A stretch of 45,545 nt of DNA from Candidatus Wolframiiraptor sp. EX4484-121 (lineage in GTDB: Archaea; Thermoproteota; Nitrososphaeria_A; Caldarchaeales; Wolframiiraptoraceae). Of this stretch, positions 15,881 through 24,020 are shown piece by piece. Numbering within the stretch: the stretch's first letter is position 1; each line of letters begins with the position of its first letter. The translations under genes and the position numbers were made by a program. The notes beneath the pieces are model-generated. The model saw only the letters and a list, made by a program, of their open reading frames with translations, was not told the origin of the DNA and did no database searches. The stretch is taken from contig NJEK01000005.1 of the NCBI GenBank assembly GCA_002255105.1, positions 1 through 45,545 on the forward strand. Reading direction: 5' to 3'.

Positions 15881-16795
15881 TCACCCATGTCTAGATACTA
15901 GCTCGTCTAGGAACTTCTTGCAGTCTCTTGTGGCCTCCCATGCATTATGCCAGAAACAGAGGTCTAGGCTGAGCCAGCCACTATATCCTATCTCCTTCAA
16001 GGCCTTCATGAATTCATCGAAGTCTATCACCCCTAGGCCGAATGGGACGTGTGTGGACGTGTTATGCGGGTTTAGGGTGTTGTCGCTGTCGATTAGGTGG
16101 ACGTGGCCCACATATCCCTTAAGCCTCCTAACGAACTCCGCCGCAACCTTCGAGATGGGGACATCTATTATCTCTAAGGGATGTGGCTGATTCAGGCCTA
16201 TTCCGCAACAGTGGGCGTGGCATGAATCGACTAGGAGCTTAAAGTTTGGGTGATCGACCTCCTTAACTATCTTTATTATCTCGCTGGGCTTATTGAACAT
16301 GAATCCCGGCTCAAACTCCCAGGCCAGGGTTATCCCGGCATCTTCAGCCTTCTTGGAACACTTCTTAAACATCTCGATGACCCTCTTCATCGCCGTCTCC
16401 CACGGCACCCCGGGTATGCCCTTCGGCCCCGAAACCGTGTCGACCCTCATCACCTTTATCCCGAGATCCTGGCAGAAGTCTAGGTTTTTGTCGAACATTT
16501 CTTCATATGCCCTCCTCTCGCTCTCATAGTTTGAGGCGATCGCGTACCCGCCCATATCGGCAGCGTATCCACAGATCTCAAGCTTAAAGGACTTTATCAT
16601 GGACTCGAGGTCCCTCCGATCCTTCTTCGCGGGATATAGGTCTGGATGCGCATGCGGCTTAAATCCTGAGAGTTCAACGCCCTCAAACCCAAGCTCAGAT
16701 AACATCTTAACGGATTCCTCCAACGTGTATGGTCTGGCGGCATACGGCGGAAACATGTATGGCCAGGTTCCCGAAGCCAACTTATATCTCCTCAT
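15881..16795 (-). CDS. Sugar isomerase/epimerase, xylose-isomerase-like TIM barrel (1)
   Basis: The protein of about 304 residues has the AP_endonuc_2 TIM barrel with metal ligands in LAWEFEPG (Glu), KLLVDSCHAH (Asp, His) and GHVHLIDSD (His). The last ligand, usually Glu, appears to be Asp in WLSLDLCFW, a conservative change. It likely isomerises or epimerises a free sugar or keto-sugar. Starts at ATG 16795 or GTG 16804 are possible; the TATA box at 16827-16835 fits either. It leads the minus-strand transcript into the dehydrogenase and kinase genes and diverges from the other TIM-barrel gene at 16890. Confidence 0.85.
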   Translation of the reverse strand: MRRYKLASGTWPYMFPPYAARPYTLEESVKMLSELGFEGVELSGFKPHAHPDLYPAKKDRRDLESMIKSFKLEICGYAADMGGYAIASNYESERRAYEEMFDKNLDFCQDLGIKVMRVDTVSGPKGIPGVPWETAMKRVIEMFKKCSKKAEDAGITLAWEFEPGFMFNKPSEIIKIVKEVDHPNFKLLVDSCHAHCCGIGLNQPHPLEIIDVPISKVAAEFVRRLKGYVGHVHLIDSDNTLNPHNTSTHVPFGLGVIDFDEFMKALKEIGYSGWLSLDLCFWHNAWEATRDCKKFLDELVSRHG

Positions 16796-16826
16796 AAATC
16801 TCACACTAGTTAACCATCGACTCTCG

Positions 16827-16835
16827 CTTAAAAAT
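16827..16835 (-). promoter_or_regulatory. TATA box for the minus-strand isomerase-dehydrogenase-kinase transcript
   Basis: The minus strand reads ATTTTTAAG, about 27 bases before GTG 16804 and 36 before ATG 16795. Confidence 0.5.
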
Positions 16836-16850
16836 GTTCGTCGGCAAAGA

Positions 16851-16858
16851 CTTATATG
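16851..16858 (+). promoter_or_regulatory. TATA box for the isomerase gene at 16890
   Basis: CTTATATG is centred about 35 bases before ATG 16890, predicting a short leader of about 8 nt. Back to back with the minus-strand TATA box, it forms a compact divergent promoter. Confidence 0.5.
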
Positions 16859-16889
16859 CGTAAGGGAGATTTAGGTTGCGTGATAAGTT

Positions 16890-17723
16890 ATGGTAAGGTT
16901 TGGGGTGACTAGCTGGGTATGGGTATATCCATTTAATGTCTCGGCGATTGAGAAGGCGAAGAGGGCTGGGGCGGATGGGATAGAGATACCTGTCGAGGAT
17001 CCAAAGATCTTGGATGCGAGGTCGATTAAGGAGAACCTAGAATCCCATCAGCTGCCATGCTCGTCGATCTGCGCGGTGATGAGCCCTGAGAGGGATTTCA
17101 CGAGCCCCGACAGATCCATCAGAGACAACGCCCTAAACTATCTAAAGTTCTGCGCAGACTTCGCATCCAAGCTTGAGGTCGATGTGATTGCGGGCCCGGT
17201 CTACGCGGCGGTCGGCAAGGTGCTCTTCGACGATAAGGAGAAGGCTTGGAGGATGGCCGTCGAGGGGGTTAGGGAGGCCGCTAGATATGCTAGGGATAGA
17301 GGTGTGTATATCGCCGTCGAGCCCTTAAACCGCTATGAGACGAGCCTGGTGAACCTATCGTCTGATGTTTTGAGATTCATCGAGGATGTTGGGGAGGAGA
17401 ACGTTAAGGCCCACTTCGACACATATCACGCGAATATAGAGGAGAAGTCGTTCTCCAGCGCGATAAGGATGCTCGGCGACAAGCTATTCCACGTCCATGC
17501 ATGTGAAAACGATAGGGGAACCCCCGGAACAGGACATATACCGTGGAGGGAGGTTGCCGAGGCCCTGAAGGATATAGGATATGAGAGGTGGCTTGTAATA
17601 GAGACCTTCCAGCCTGGGATCAAGGAGATCGCCCGAGCGGCATCGATCTGGAGACCTCTAGAGAGGAGTCAGGATCTACTGGCTGAGAATGGTTTGAAGT
17701 TCTTGAGAGGATTGTTCAGGTAG
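16890..17723 (+). CDS. Sugar epimerase, tagatose/psicose 3-epimerase-like TIM barrel (2)
   Basis: This 277-residue TIM barrel is close to the D-tagatose/D-psicose 3-epimerase group. Metal and catalytic residues are visible: Glu in VAVEPLNRYET, Asp in AHFDTYHANIEE, His in FHVHACENDRGTPGTGHIPW and Glu in WLVIETF. Such enzymes swap the C3 configuration of ketohexoses or ketopentoses. It is transcribed alone on the plus strand from a divergent promoter shared with the first isomerase. Its product may feed the kinase step. Confidence 0.88.
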   Translation: MVRFGVTSWVWVYPFNVSAIEKAKRAGADGIEIPVEDPKILDARSIKENLESHQLPCSSICAVMSPERDFTSPDRSIRDNALNYLKFCADFASKLEVDVIAGPVYAAVGKVLFDDKEKAWRMAVEGVREAARYARDRGVYIAVEPLNRYETSLVNLSSDVLRFIEDVGEENVKAHFDTYHANIEEKSFSSAIRMLGDKLFHVHACENDRGTPGTGHIPWREVAEALKDIGYERWLVIETFQPGIKEIARAASIWRPLERSQDLLAENGLKFLRGLFR

Positions 17724-17747
17724 ATTTATGGATAAAAAATTGTGGGA

Positions 17748-18819
17748 TTATTTCGTCGACTCCCACTTGCCGGACTCCGCAGACCTTACTATCGCATCCA
17801 TTATCTGATTGACCCTGAGGCCATCGTAGAATGTGGCTCCCCAAGGCTCTATGGGCTTATCATTGGCTATCGCGTCGAAGAAGTGATATACTTCATGGAC
17901 GAATGTGTGTTCCCATCCGATCACGTGTCCATGAGGCCACCATTTATCATAGAATGGGTGTACGCTCTCGGTCACCAATATGTTCTTAAACCCTCTCCTA
18001 TCCAATGGATCCTTATTCGTGTAGACCTCGAGCTCGTTAAATCTCTCGAGGTTGAAGACTATCGTTCCTTCGGATCCGTGGATCTCAACCCTTTCATAGT
18101 TCTTCCTCCCAGCGCAGAATCTCGATGCCTCGATGCTCCCGATGACCCCGTTCTCGAACTTCACTAGGGCTATGAATGCATCGTCGACATCCACCTTCCC
18201 CTTCTTCGATGGATCTTCCGGCAGCGGCCTTTCTTCGATGAATGTCTTCATTACCCCGACAACCGAGTCTATCTCTCCCACGAGGAATCTGGCCAGGTCG
18301 ATTATGTGGGCCCCTAGATCTCCTAGGGCTCCGCTTCCGGCGACTGGCTGGGACGAATCTATAGTTGAAGCCGACCATATGCTTGACCTTGGCCTTCTCG
18401 ACCGCCCTATACATCTCCTCGGCCTCCTTAGCGTCTCTGGCTAAAGGCTTCTCGCAGAATACATGCTTTCCGAGCTCGGCGGCCATTATGCATGGATCTT
18501 TATGCATGGAGTTTGGTAGGCCGTTATCCACGACCTCGACCTCAGGATCCCTTATGAGCTCCCTCCAATCCGTATAATACTTCTTGTATCCAAATCTCCT
18601 CGCCGCCTCCTTGACCCTCTCCTCCGTCCTCCCGAAGATCGCGACGAGCTTGGGCTTGGCTGGAGGTGGATAGAAGAAGATGGGCATCTTAATGTATGCG
18701 TTTGTGTGAGCCTTTCCCATGAAGGCGTAGCCGAGCATCCCAACGCCTATCTCCTTGATCTCCTTTGCCTTCTCGACAACGCCCATCGTCACGAATCCAA
18801 CTTCCTTCTCCTCGCTCAT
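17748..18819 (-). pseudogene. Gfo/Idh/MocA-family NAD(P) oxidoreductase with an internal deletion and frameshift
   Basis: This family oxidises or reduces sugars and inositols. The N-terminal Rossmann part has GVGMLGYAFMGKAHTNAY, and HVFCEKPLA with the conserved Lys. It reads GFNYRFVPA and then shifts frame at 18345. The other frame continues [45 protein letters not shown] and ends at 17748. Roughly 45 residues normally lying between FVPA and the (W)[16 protein letters not shown] motif are absent, so neither half is complete. The gene starts three bases after the upstream TIM-barrel isomerase stop and is therefore in the ABC-importer operon. Confidence 0.85.
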
Positions 18820-18822
18820 AAT

Positions 18823-19785
18823 CTACCACCAGACCCTCTCAAGCCTCTTCTTAATGATCAGGGGCTTCAGGAAAGCTATAGTTTTCTCAACCCCGTCCTC
18901 CCTGCTCATCACGGGATCCTCGTGCTCGTAGCTCAGGACATAGTCGTATCCGACCTCGGCGAGCGCCGTTATCACCCTCTTCCATGGAACCTGACCCCAT
19001 CCGGGAATCCTGAACCTGAATCCCCTGGTAGGCCTCATCCAGCTCCCCGTTGGGATCGCTCCCGAGATCCTGAGATTCTCCTCGACGAGCTCTCCATCCT
19101 TAGCGTGTGCATGATAGATCCTATCCCCGAACTTCTTGATGAAGACCACCGGGTCTATGAGTTGCCAGACTAGGTGGCTTGGATCGAAGTTGAATCCAAA
19201 CTCCTTCTTGCCGTTAATCGCCTTCAAAGCCTGCTCGGCGGTCTCGATATTATATGCGAGCTCCTGCGGATGGACTTCATGGGCAAACTTAACGCCATTT
19301 GATGCGAAGTGATCTAAGATCTCACCCCATCTCTCGGCGAAGACATCGAAGAAGCTCTCATAGATCTTCTCATAGGCCGGCGGGAAGATGTACCATGCGC
19401 CCCAATTCGGGCAGCCCGTGAATCCAACCACGACTGGGACATCGAGAGCCTTTGCGGCGTCGGCGGTCTTCTTCATCCTCATAATCCCATACTTGATCTT
19501 CTCCTCAGGGGTTCCCTTGAACCAGTCGTCGGTTGAGGCGTCATGCGGCCCCAGCACGAGCTGTCCCTCAAGGTGGTTCGAGACAGCGGAGATGGTCATG
19601 TTGTATTTCTCTACGAGCCTCTTAAGCTCCTGAGCCCCTCCGCTCACAACCTTATCTATGTCTAGATGGGTGCTGCCCTTCCAGGCGGCGAGCTCAACGG
19701 CCTCATATCCAAGCTGCGATACATATCGTAAAACCTTCTCCAGCGGCTGGTCGTTATACAATACGGTAAAGATTCCTATCTTCAA
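18823..19785 (-). CDS. Sugar isomerase/epimerase, xylose-isomerase-like TIM barrel (3)
   Basis: The 320-residue AP_endonuc_2 barrel has likely metal ligands in VKFAHEVHPQE (Glu), FGFNFDPSHLVWQ (Asp, His), YHAHAKDGE (His) and LSYEHEDP (Glu). In bacteria, relatives sit beside Gfo/Idh/MocA oxidoreductases and ABC importers, as here. It is intact, begins at ATG 19785 and is followed three bases later by the (broken) oxidoreductase gene. The substrate is unknown, but the context suggests an imported polyol, inositol or glycoside-derived sugar. Confidence 0.85.
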   Translation of the reverse strand: MKIGIFTVLYNDQPLEKVLRYVSQLGYEAVELAAWKGSTHLDIDKVVSGGAQELKRLVEKYNMTISAVSNHLEGQLVLGPHDASTDDWFKGTPEEKIKYGIMRMKKTADAAKALDVPVVVGFTGCPNWGAWYIFPPAYEKIYESFFDVFAERWGEILDHFASNGVKFAHEVHPQELAYNIETAEQALKAINGKKEFGFNFDPSHLVWQLIDPVVFIKKFGDRIYHAHAKDGELVEENLRISGAIPTGSWMRPTRGFRFRIPGWGQVPWKRVITALAEVGYDYVLSYEHEDPVMSREDGVEKTIAFLKPLIIKKRLERVWW

Positions 19786-19842
19786 ACCGGCTCCACCTCA
19801 ATAAAGAGAGGAGGTTAGCGGCTTATAATTTTTACTCGATGG

Positions 19843-20946
19843 CTAGACCAGGACCTTCTCGCTCTTCTTGTCTATCACCCTGATCATGTTTTGGTCAAAT
19901 CGTACCCATACCTCGTCCCCGGGCTTCTTCGGGAATGATCCCTCCCACAATGCTTTGAATAGGATGTTGTCGCGGCTTAGCTCGATTAGAGAGGAGGTGC
20001 CCATAGACTCCACCGTCGTCACCTTCGACCTAAATGAGTTTGGAATTTCCTCAAATGAGATTGTGACGTGTTGGGGTCGAATTCCGAGTATGTAGTCTTT
20101 GGTGGTCTCGCCTATCCTCTCAACCAACAGGTCCTTTATCTCGCCTAGATCTATGGTTGCTCCACCGAACTCCGCATAGGCCCTCTCCCTCGATATGTGT
20201 AGGGTGGCGTCGATGAAGTTTATCGTCGGACTACCTATAAAGTATGCGACAAATTTATTCACCGGGTGATAGAAGATATTTTCCGGGGTGTCATATTGCT
20301 GTAATACGCCATCTTTGAGGATCGCTATCCTATCTGCGAGGGCCATCGCTTCAAGCTGATCATGGGTTACGTAGATCATGGTCTGCTTTATCTCGGCGTG
20401 GATCTTCTTGAACTGATATCTTAGAGAGTCTCTAAGCTTTGCGTCTAAGTTGCTCAGCGGCTCATCGAATAAGAAGACTCTAGGCCTTCTAACTATCGCC
20501 TTCGCGATCGAGACCCTCTGGAGCGTCCCCATATCGAGCTGACCATACCTATAGTTTAGATATTGTTTTATGCCCACCATCTCCGCTGCCCACATAACTC
20601 TCTTCCTGATCTCGTCGGCGCTCAATCCCTCCGCCCTCAATGGGACCGCTATGTTCTCATAGACCGTGAGGCTTGGATAGATGGCTGGGAATTGGAAGAC
20701 CATGGCGATATTTCGATCCGGTGTCGGTAGATCTGTAACTCTCTCATCATCGAAGTATATCTCTCCCTTGGTGGGGGTCTCGAGGCCTGCTATCATCCTG
20801 AGGAGGGTGGTCTTCCCGGACCCGCTCGGCCCTAGGAAGCAGACGAATTCTCCATGGTTTATCGTGAGGTTTAGGTCGTTCACGGCGACTAGGTCCCCAA
20901 ACCTCTTGGTGAGGTGCTCTAATCTTATGACGGTCACCTTAACCAC
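19843..20946 (-). CDS. Sugar/polyol ABC importer ATPase B, with non-canonical signature motif
   Basis: This is a MalK/UgpC-type ATPase of 367 residues. Walker A (GPSGSGKTTLLR), the Q-loop (VFQFPAIYPSL), Walker B (VFLFDEPLSNLDAKLR) and the H-loop (YVTHDQLEAMALADR) are normal. The ABC signature is not LSGGQ but QLDMGTLQRVSIAKAI; the frame is unbroken, so this is a natural change. The C-terminal TOBE-like domain is present (GIRPQHVTISFEE). Its partner ATPase (21228-22202) has the opposite defect. Paired ATPases of this kind are known from bacterial glycerol importers (GlpS/GlpT). It is the last transport gene of the operon. Confidence 0.92.
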   Translation of the reverse strand: MVKVTVIRLEHLTKRFGDLVAVNDLNLTINHGEFVCFLGPSGSGKTTLLRMIAGLETPTKGEIYFDDERVTDLPTPDRNIAMVFQFPAIYPSLTVYENIAVPLRAEGLSADEIRKRVMWAAEMVGIKQYLNYRYGQLDMGTLQRVSIAKAIVRRPRVFLFDEPLSNLDAKLRDSLRYQFKKIHAEIKQTMIYVTHDQLEAMALADRIAILKDGVLQQYDTPENIFYHPVNKFVAYFIGSPTINFIDATLHISRERAYAEFGGATIDLGEIKDLLVERIGETTKDYILGIRPQHVTISFEEIPNSFRSKVTTVESMGTSSLIELSRDNILFKALWEGSFPKKPGDEVWVRFDQNMIRVIDKKSEKVLV

Positions 20947-20949
20947 CTC

Positions 20950-21231
20950 CTAGGCTACCGTGTATGGCGCGATGAACATCGAGATAACTGCTACCGAGAT
21001 CACCACCCCGGCTATTATGATGGACCACTTGACTATGTCCCTGACCGTCGTTTCGCCTTTGGGATTCCTTACGGGTAGATAGGTGCTTAGGGTGTAGATG
21101 ACGGCTCCTAAGGCCATCATGTAGAATCCGTAGGTGAATAGTTCGGCCTTGAATGGCTGGAACATCAGGATCAAGCCTATTATCGAGAGTATTATTCCGG
21201 TCCTCTCGATGGTGGAGACTTTTGGCATCAA
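20950..21231 (-). CDS. Small membrane protein inside the ABC importer operon
   Basis: The 93-residue protein has about three membrane segments (GIILSIIGLILMFQPF, FYMMALGAVIYTLSTYL, WSIIIAGVVISVAVISMF). Its ATG overlaps the stop of ATPase A by 4 nt and it ends just before ATPase B, so it lies between the two ATPase genes. Bacterial GlpSTPQV operons also carry a small membrane protein (DUF2160), but sequence similarity is not evident to me; the parallel is positional. It may be an accessory subunit of the importer. Confidence 0.75.
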   Translation of the reverse strand: MMPKVSTIERTGIILSIIGLILMFQPFKAELFTYGFYMMALGAVIYTLSTYLPVRNPKGETTVRDIVKWSIIIAGVVISVAVISMFIAPYTVA

Positions 21232-22202
21232 AGCAACACCTCCTCTGTCTTAGGATCTATTATATGTATCCTCCTCATGTCGGGCTTCAGCCAGATCTGT
21301 TGACGATACTCTAAGTTTATGAAGCCCTTAACCACGACCTTCATCTCAAGTTCTCCAACATTCGCCGTTATGATGCTCTCGTAGCCTATAGGCTCAACCG
21401 CGATCGTCGTTGCGGGGATGGCTTTGGGGTCCTTCGTGGTCAAGATCCTTATATCTCTAGGCCTTATCCCCAAGATGACCTCGTCTCCAGATAGCTTATT
21501 GACCCACTCTCCTTTAATCTCCGTAAGATCCATGAAGATATTCTCGGGAGTGTCATATTGTATAAGCTTGCCATCCTTTATCACGGCTATCTTCTCGCCT
21601 ATCGAGAGGGCCTCCAGGAAGTCTGGGGTCGCGTAGATGACCGATTGGTTCAGCTCCTTGTGGAGCCTCTTAAACTCGGTCCTCATCTCCTCCCTAAGCT
21701 TCGCATCCAGATTCGTTATCGGCTCATCTAGGATGAATAGTCTGGGGCTCCTTACGAGAGTTCTGGCTAAGGCGACCCTCTGCATCTCTCCCCCGCTTAG
21801 GGTCGTTGGATCCTTTCTATCCAGTAGATGCTCTATCCTCAGGGTTTTAGCGATCCTCTTAACGGTATTGTCTATCTCGGCCTTGCTCAGCCCTCTCTCC
21901 CTCAGCGGATACGCTATGTTGTCATAGACGCTTAGGTGGGGGTATAGGGCGTAGGTTTGGAAGAACATGGCGACATCTCTCTCCCATGGGGGGATATCGT
22001 TGACGACCTCTCCATCGAATAAGATCTCACCCCGATCGGGTCTAATTACTCCGGCGATACATTTCAGGGTCGTGGTCTTTCCGGCCCCTGTCGGCCCCAA
22101 GAGGACTACGAAGGATCTATGGGATATATCTAGGCTTAGCCCATCTACGGCCTTAACCTCACCATAGCTCTTCTCGAGATTTCTGATGGTTACCCTCGTC
22201 AA
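21228..22202 (-). CDS. Sugar/polyol ABC importer ATPase A, lacking the H-loop histidine
   Basis: The 324-residue ATPase has Walker A (GPTGAGKTTTLKCIAGV), Q-loop (FFQTYALYPHLS), a canonical signature (LSGGEMQRVALARTL) and Walker B (LFILDEPITNLDAKLR). Where other family members read VTHD, it reads VIYATPDFLEALSIGEKIAV, so the switch histidine is replaced, probably by Pro. Bacterial GlpS-type ATPases show a similar change, as far as I recall. Combined with ATPase B, which lacks the signature motif, this predicts a heterodimer with one dead and one working ATP site. It begins just after the second permease gene. Confidence 0.92.
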   Translation of the reverse strand: MTRVTIRNLEKSYGEVKAVDGLSLDISHRSFVVLLGPTGAGKTTTLKCIAGVIRPDRGEILFDGEVVNDIPPWERDVAMFFQTYALYPHLSVYDNIAYPLRERGLSKAEIDNTVKRIAKTLRIEHLLDRKDPTTLSGGEMQRVALARTLVRSPRLFILDEPITNLDAKLREEMRTEFKRLHKELNQSVIYATPDFLEALSIGEKIAVIKDGKLIQYDTPENIFMDLTEIKGEWVNKLSGDEVILGIRPRDIRILTTKDPKAIPATTIAVEPIGYESIITANVGELEMKVVVKGFINLEYRQQIWLKPDMRRIHIIDPKTEEVLL

Positions 22203-22204
22203 TG

Positions 22205-23098
22205 CTATACACCTCTAACCGTTCCGAAGGTCATTCCCCTTAAGAGATATTTCTGGAGGAGGAAGATCAGGACTATCGCGGGTATCACGTAGAGGACCTC
22301 GATCGCGGCCAATAGGCCCCAGTTAATTCCAACCTCTCCGCGGGTCGCCGCCAACGCGACCGGAACTGTTCTGGTCGTCTTCTCGGTCAATAGCATGGCG
22401 AACAGGAACTCATTCCAAACGTTTATCACGAGGAATCCTAGGGTCGCGGCCAACCCGACGTAGACCTGCGGTAATGCTATCTTGAAGAAGATCTTCAGAG
22501 GCTTTGAGCCATCGACCATGGCGGCCTGCTCTATGTCGATCGGTATCTCGTCGAAGAAGCTCTTCATCATCCAGACGGCGAATGGCAGGTTGAACATCGT
22601 GTAAAGTAGGATTAGCCCTGGAATCGTATTGTATAGACCCAGCTTCCTATAGAAGAAGAACATCGGTATGGCGACCACTATCGCCGGCAGCATTCTAGTC
22701 GAGAGGATGAAGAACATTAGAGTGTCGGTTCCCTTAGGCCTATACCTCGAGAAGCTATATGCGGCGAGTGTTCCGATAAGTATTGCTAGGGCTATGCTTC
22801 CCAGAACCGCCATAAAGCTGTTGTAGAAGAATACCTCCGCGCCTGTCGCGAGCTCTATGACCTTGCCGGTGATCGCCTCTATCTCCGTTTGCCTCTTCAA
22901 GAATATATCGATATAGTTTCTCGTGGTTGGGTTCCAGATGAATAGTGGTGGCCAGTTAAAGGCTTGGGCCCTGGTCTTGAATGATGTGCAGAATATCCAA
23001 TAGATTGGGAAGACGTAGATTATGCAGACTATTACCACAGCTATATAGAGTAATGCTCGCTTAGCGATCCTGTTTCCCCTCCTCCTAGCGCGGCTCAC
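22205..23098 (-). CDS. Carbohydrate ABC importer permease (MalG type)
   Basis: The 297-residue inner subunit of the importer has about six membrane segments. The EAA loop, which docks the ATPase, reads EIPIDIEQAAMVDGSKPLKI (the EAA---G pattern). The N-terminus is basic (RARRRGNRIAKR) before the first segment. The start overlaps the stop of the preceding permease gene by 4 nt, and ATPase A begins two bases after its stop. It pairs with the permease encoded at 23095-24001. Confidence 0.92.
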   Translation of the reverse strand: MSRARRRGNRIAKRALLYIAVVIVCIIYVFPIYWIFCTSFKTRAQAFNWPPLFIWNPTTRNYIDIFLKRQTEIEAITGKVIELATGAEVFFYNSFMAVLGSIALAILIGTLAAYSFSRYRPKGTDTLMFFILSTRMLPAIVVAIPMFFFYRKLGLYNTIPGLILLYTMFNLPFAVWMMKSFFDEIPIDIEQAAMVDGSKPLKIFFKIALPQVYVGLAATLGFLVINVWNEFLFAMLLTEKTTRTVPVALAATRGEVGINWGLLAAIEVLYVIPAIVLIFLLQKYLLRGMTFGTVRGV

Positions 23099-24001
23099 AC
23101 CCCAACCCTCCTAGCCATTCTGAGGTAGAGGTTCGTCAATAGTATTACGAGGACCAACAATATAAATGCTAATGCGCACGCCTCGCCGGTTCTGAAGAAA
23201 GAGAATGCCAGCCTATAAAGATGTAGGGAGATTAGCTCCGTTCTGGTGCCCGGCCCACCCTCGGTGAGGATATATACGGTGTCGAAGGTTCTTAGGGCGT
23301 CCATGGTTCTGAAGAGTAGGGCTAGCATGACGAGGGGTCTTATCGTGGGCCAGATCACAACCCTGAACTTCGTAAACCAGCTAAACCTATCTATCTCGGC
23401 GGACTCTAGCGGACTCTAAGAGATGTCTTGGAACAGCCTCAAGGCCCGCTAGGATGAATAGCATCATGAACGGAGACCACTGCCAAACATCTACAATGAC
23501 GCATGACAACATAGCATGTTCACTGAGAAGTTTGATATGCTTCCCAGTTATCAAGTAAAGGAAGTATGTGACGACGCCGTGGGTTGCGTCGAAGATATAT
23601 CTGAAGAAGAGGCCCGTGGCTACCGGAGCTATGAGCATGGGCATCGTGACGAGCGCCATCGCCAACCTTCTCCCCCTAAACTGTTGGTAGAAGAGGAAGG
23701 CGAGGCCAAAACCTATCAGAAATTCGAGTAGGACCGCTGAGACGACAAACTCAGCCGTGGTTACGAATCTCTTCCATATAGTGCGGCTCGATAGTAAGCG
23801 AGCATAGTTGTCAAGTCCTACAAATCGCATCACTCCTCCTCTAATGACGTTGTAGTCGTAGAAGCTTAGGCCGAGAGCCCAGATAAGCGGGAAGATAACC
23901 AAAAATAGGGTTATCGCCACGGCTGGGGTTATTAAAATAATTGGGAAGTATTTTTCCGTCAGAGACCTTCTACGTATCCTCGAAGTTGCTTGCCTTGTCA
24001 T
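23095..24001 (-). pseudogene. Carbohydrate ABC importer permease (MalF type) broken by a 10-bp tandem duplication
   Basis: This is the first permease of the importer. The upstream frame holds five or so membrane segments and ends AGLEAVPRHLLESA, then nonsense and TAG near 23390. The downstream frame continues AEIDRFSWFTKFRVVIWPTI, and on to MDALRTFDTVYILTEGGPGT. The EAA-loop codons are spoiled because GCGGACTCTA (plus strand) occurs twice in tandem at 23399-23408 and 23409-23418. Removing one copy restores a continuous LLESAEIDRFSW reading. Start: ATG 24001 is preferred; the frame extends to 24040 but overlaps the preceding gene. Family identity is firm. Confidence 0.88.
23399..23418. repeat. 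Exact 10-bp tandem duplication that shifts the permease frame
   Basis: GCGGACTCTA is present twice without spacing. One copy fits the family protein sequence; the second is the extra 10 nt. Confidence 0.9.
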
Positions 24002-24020
24002 GAACTTCGCCGAATCCTGA

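Noticed and set aside
10875..18345. Archaeal protein-gene introns or inteins as the cause of the frame breaks.
   Set aside because: Sequence is missing at these points, not inserted, so splicing cannot restore the frame.
19843..20946. Sequencing error as the cause of the odd signature motif QLDMGTLQR.
   Set aside because: The frame is intact on both sides and the partner ATPase has a matching complementary defect, so it is a natural family trait.
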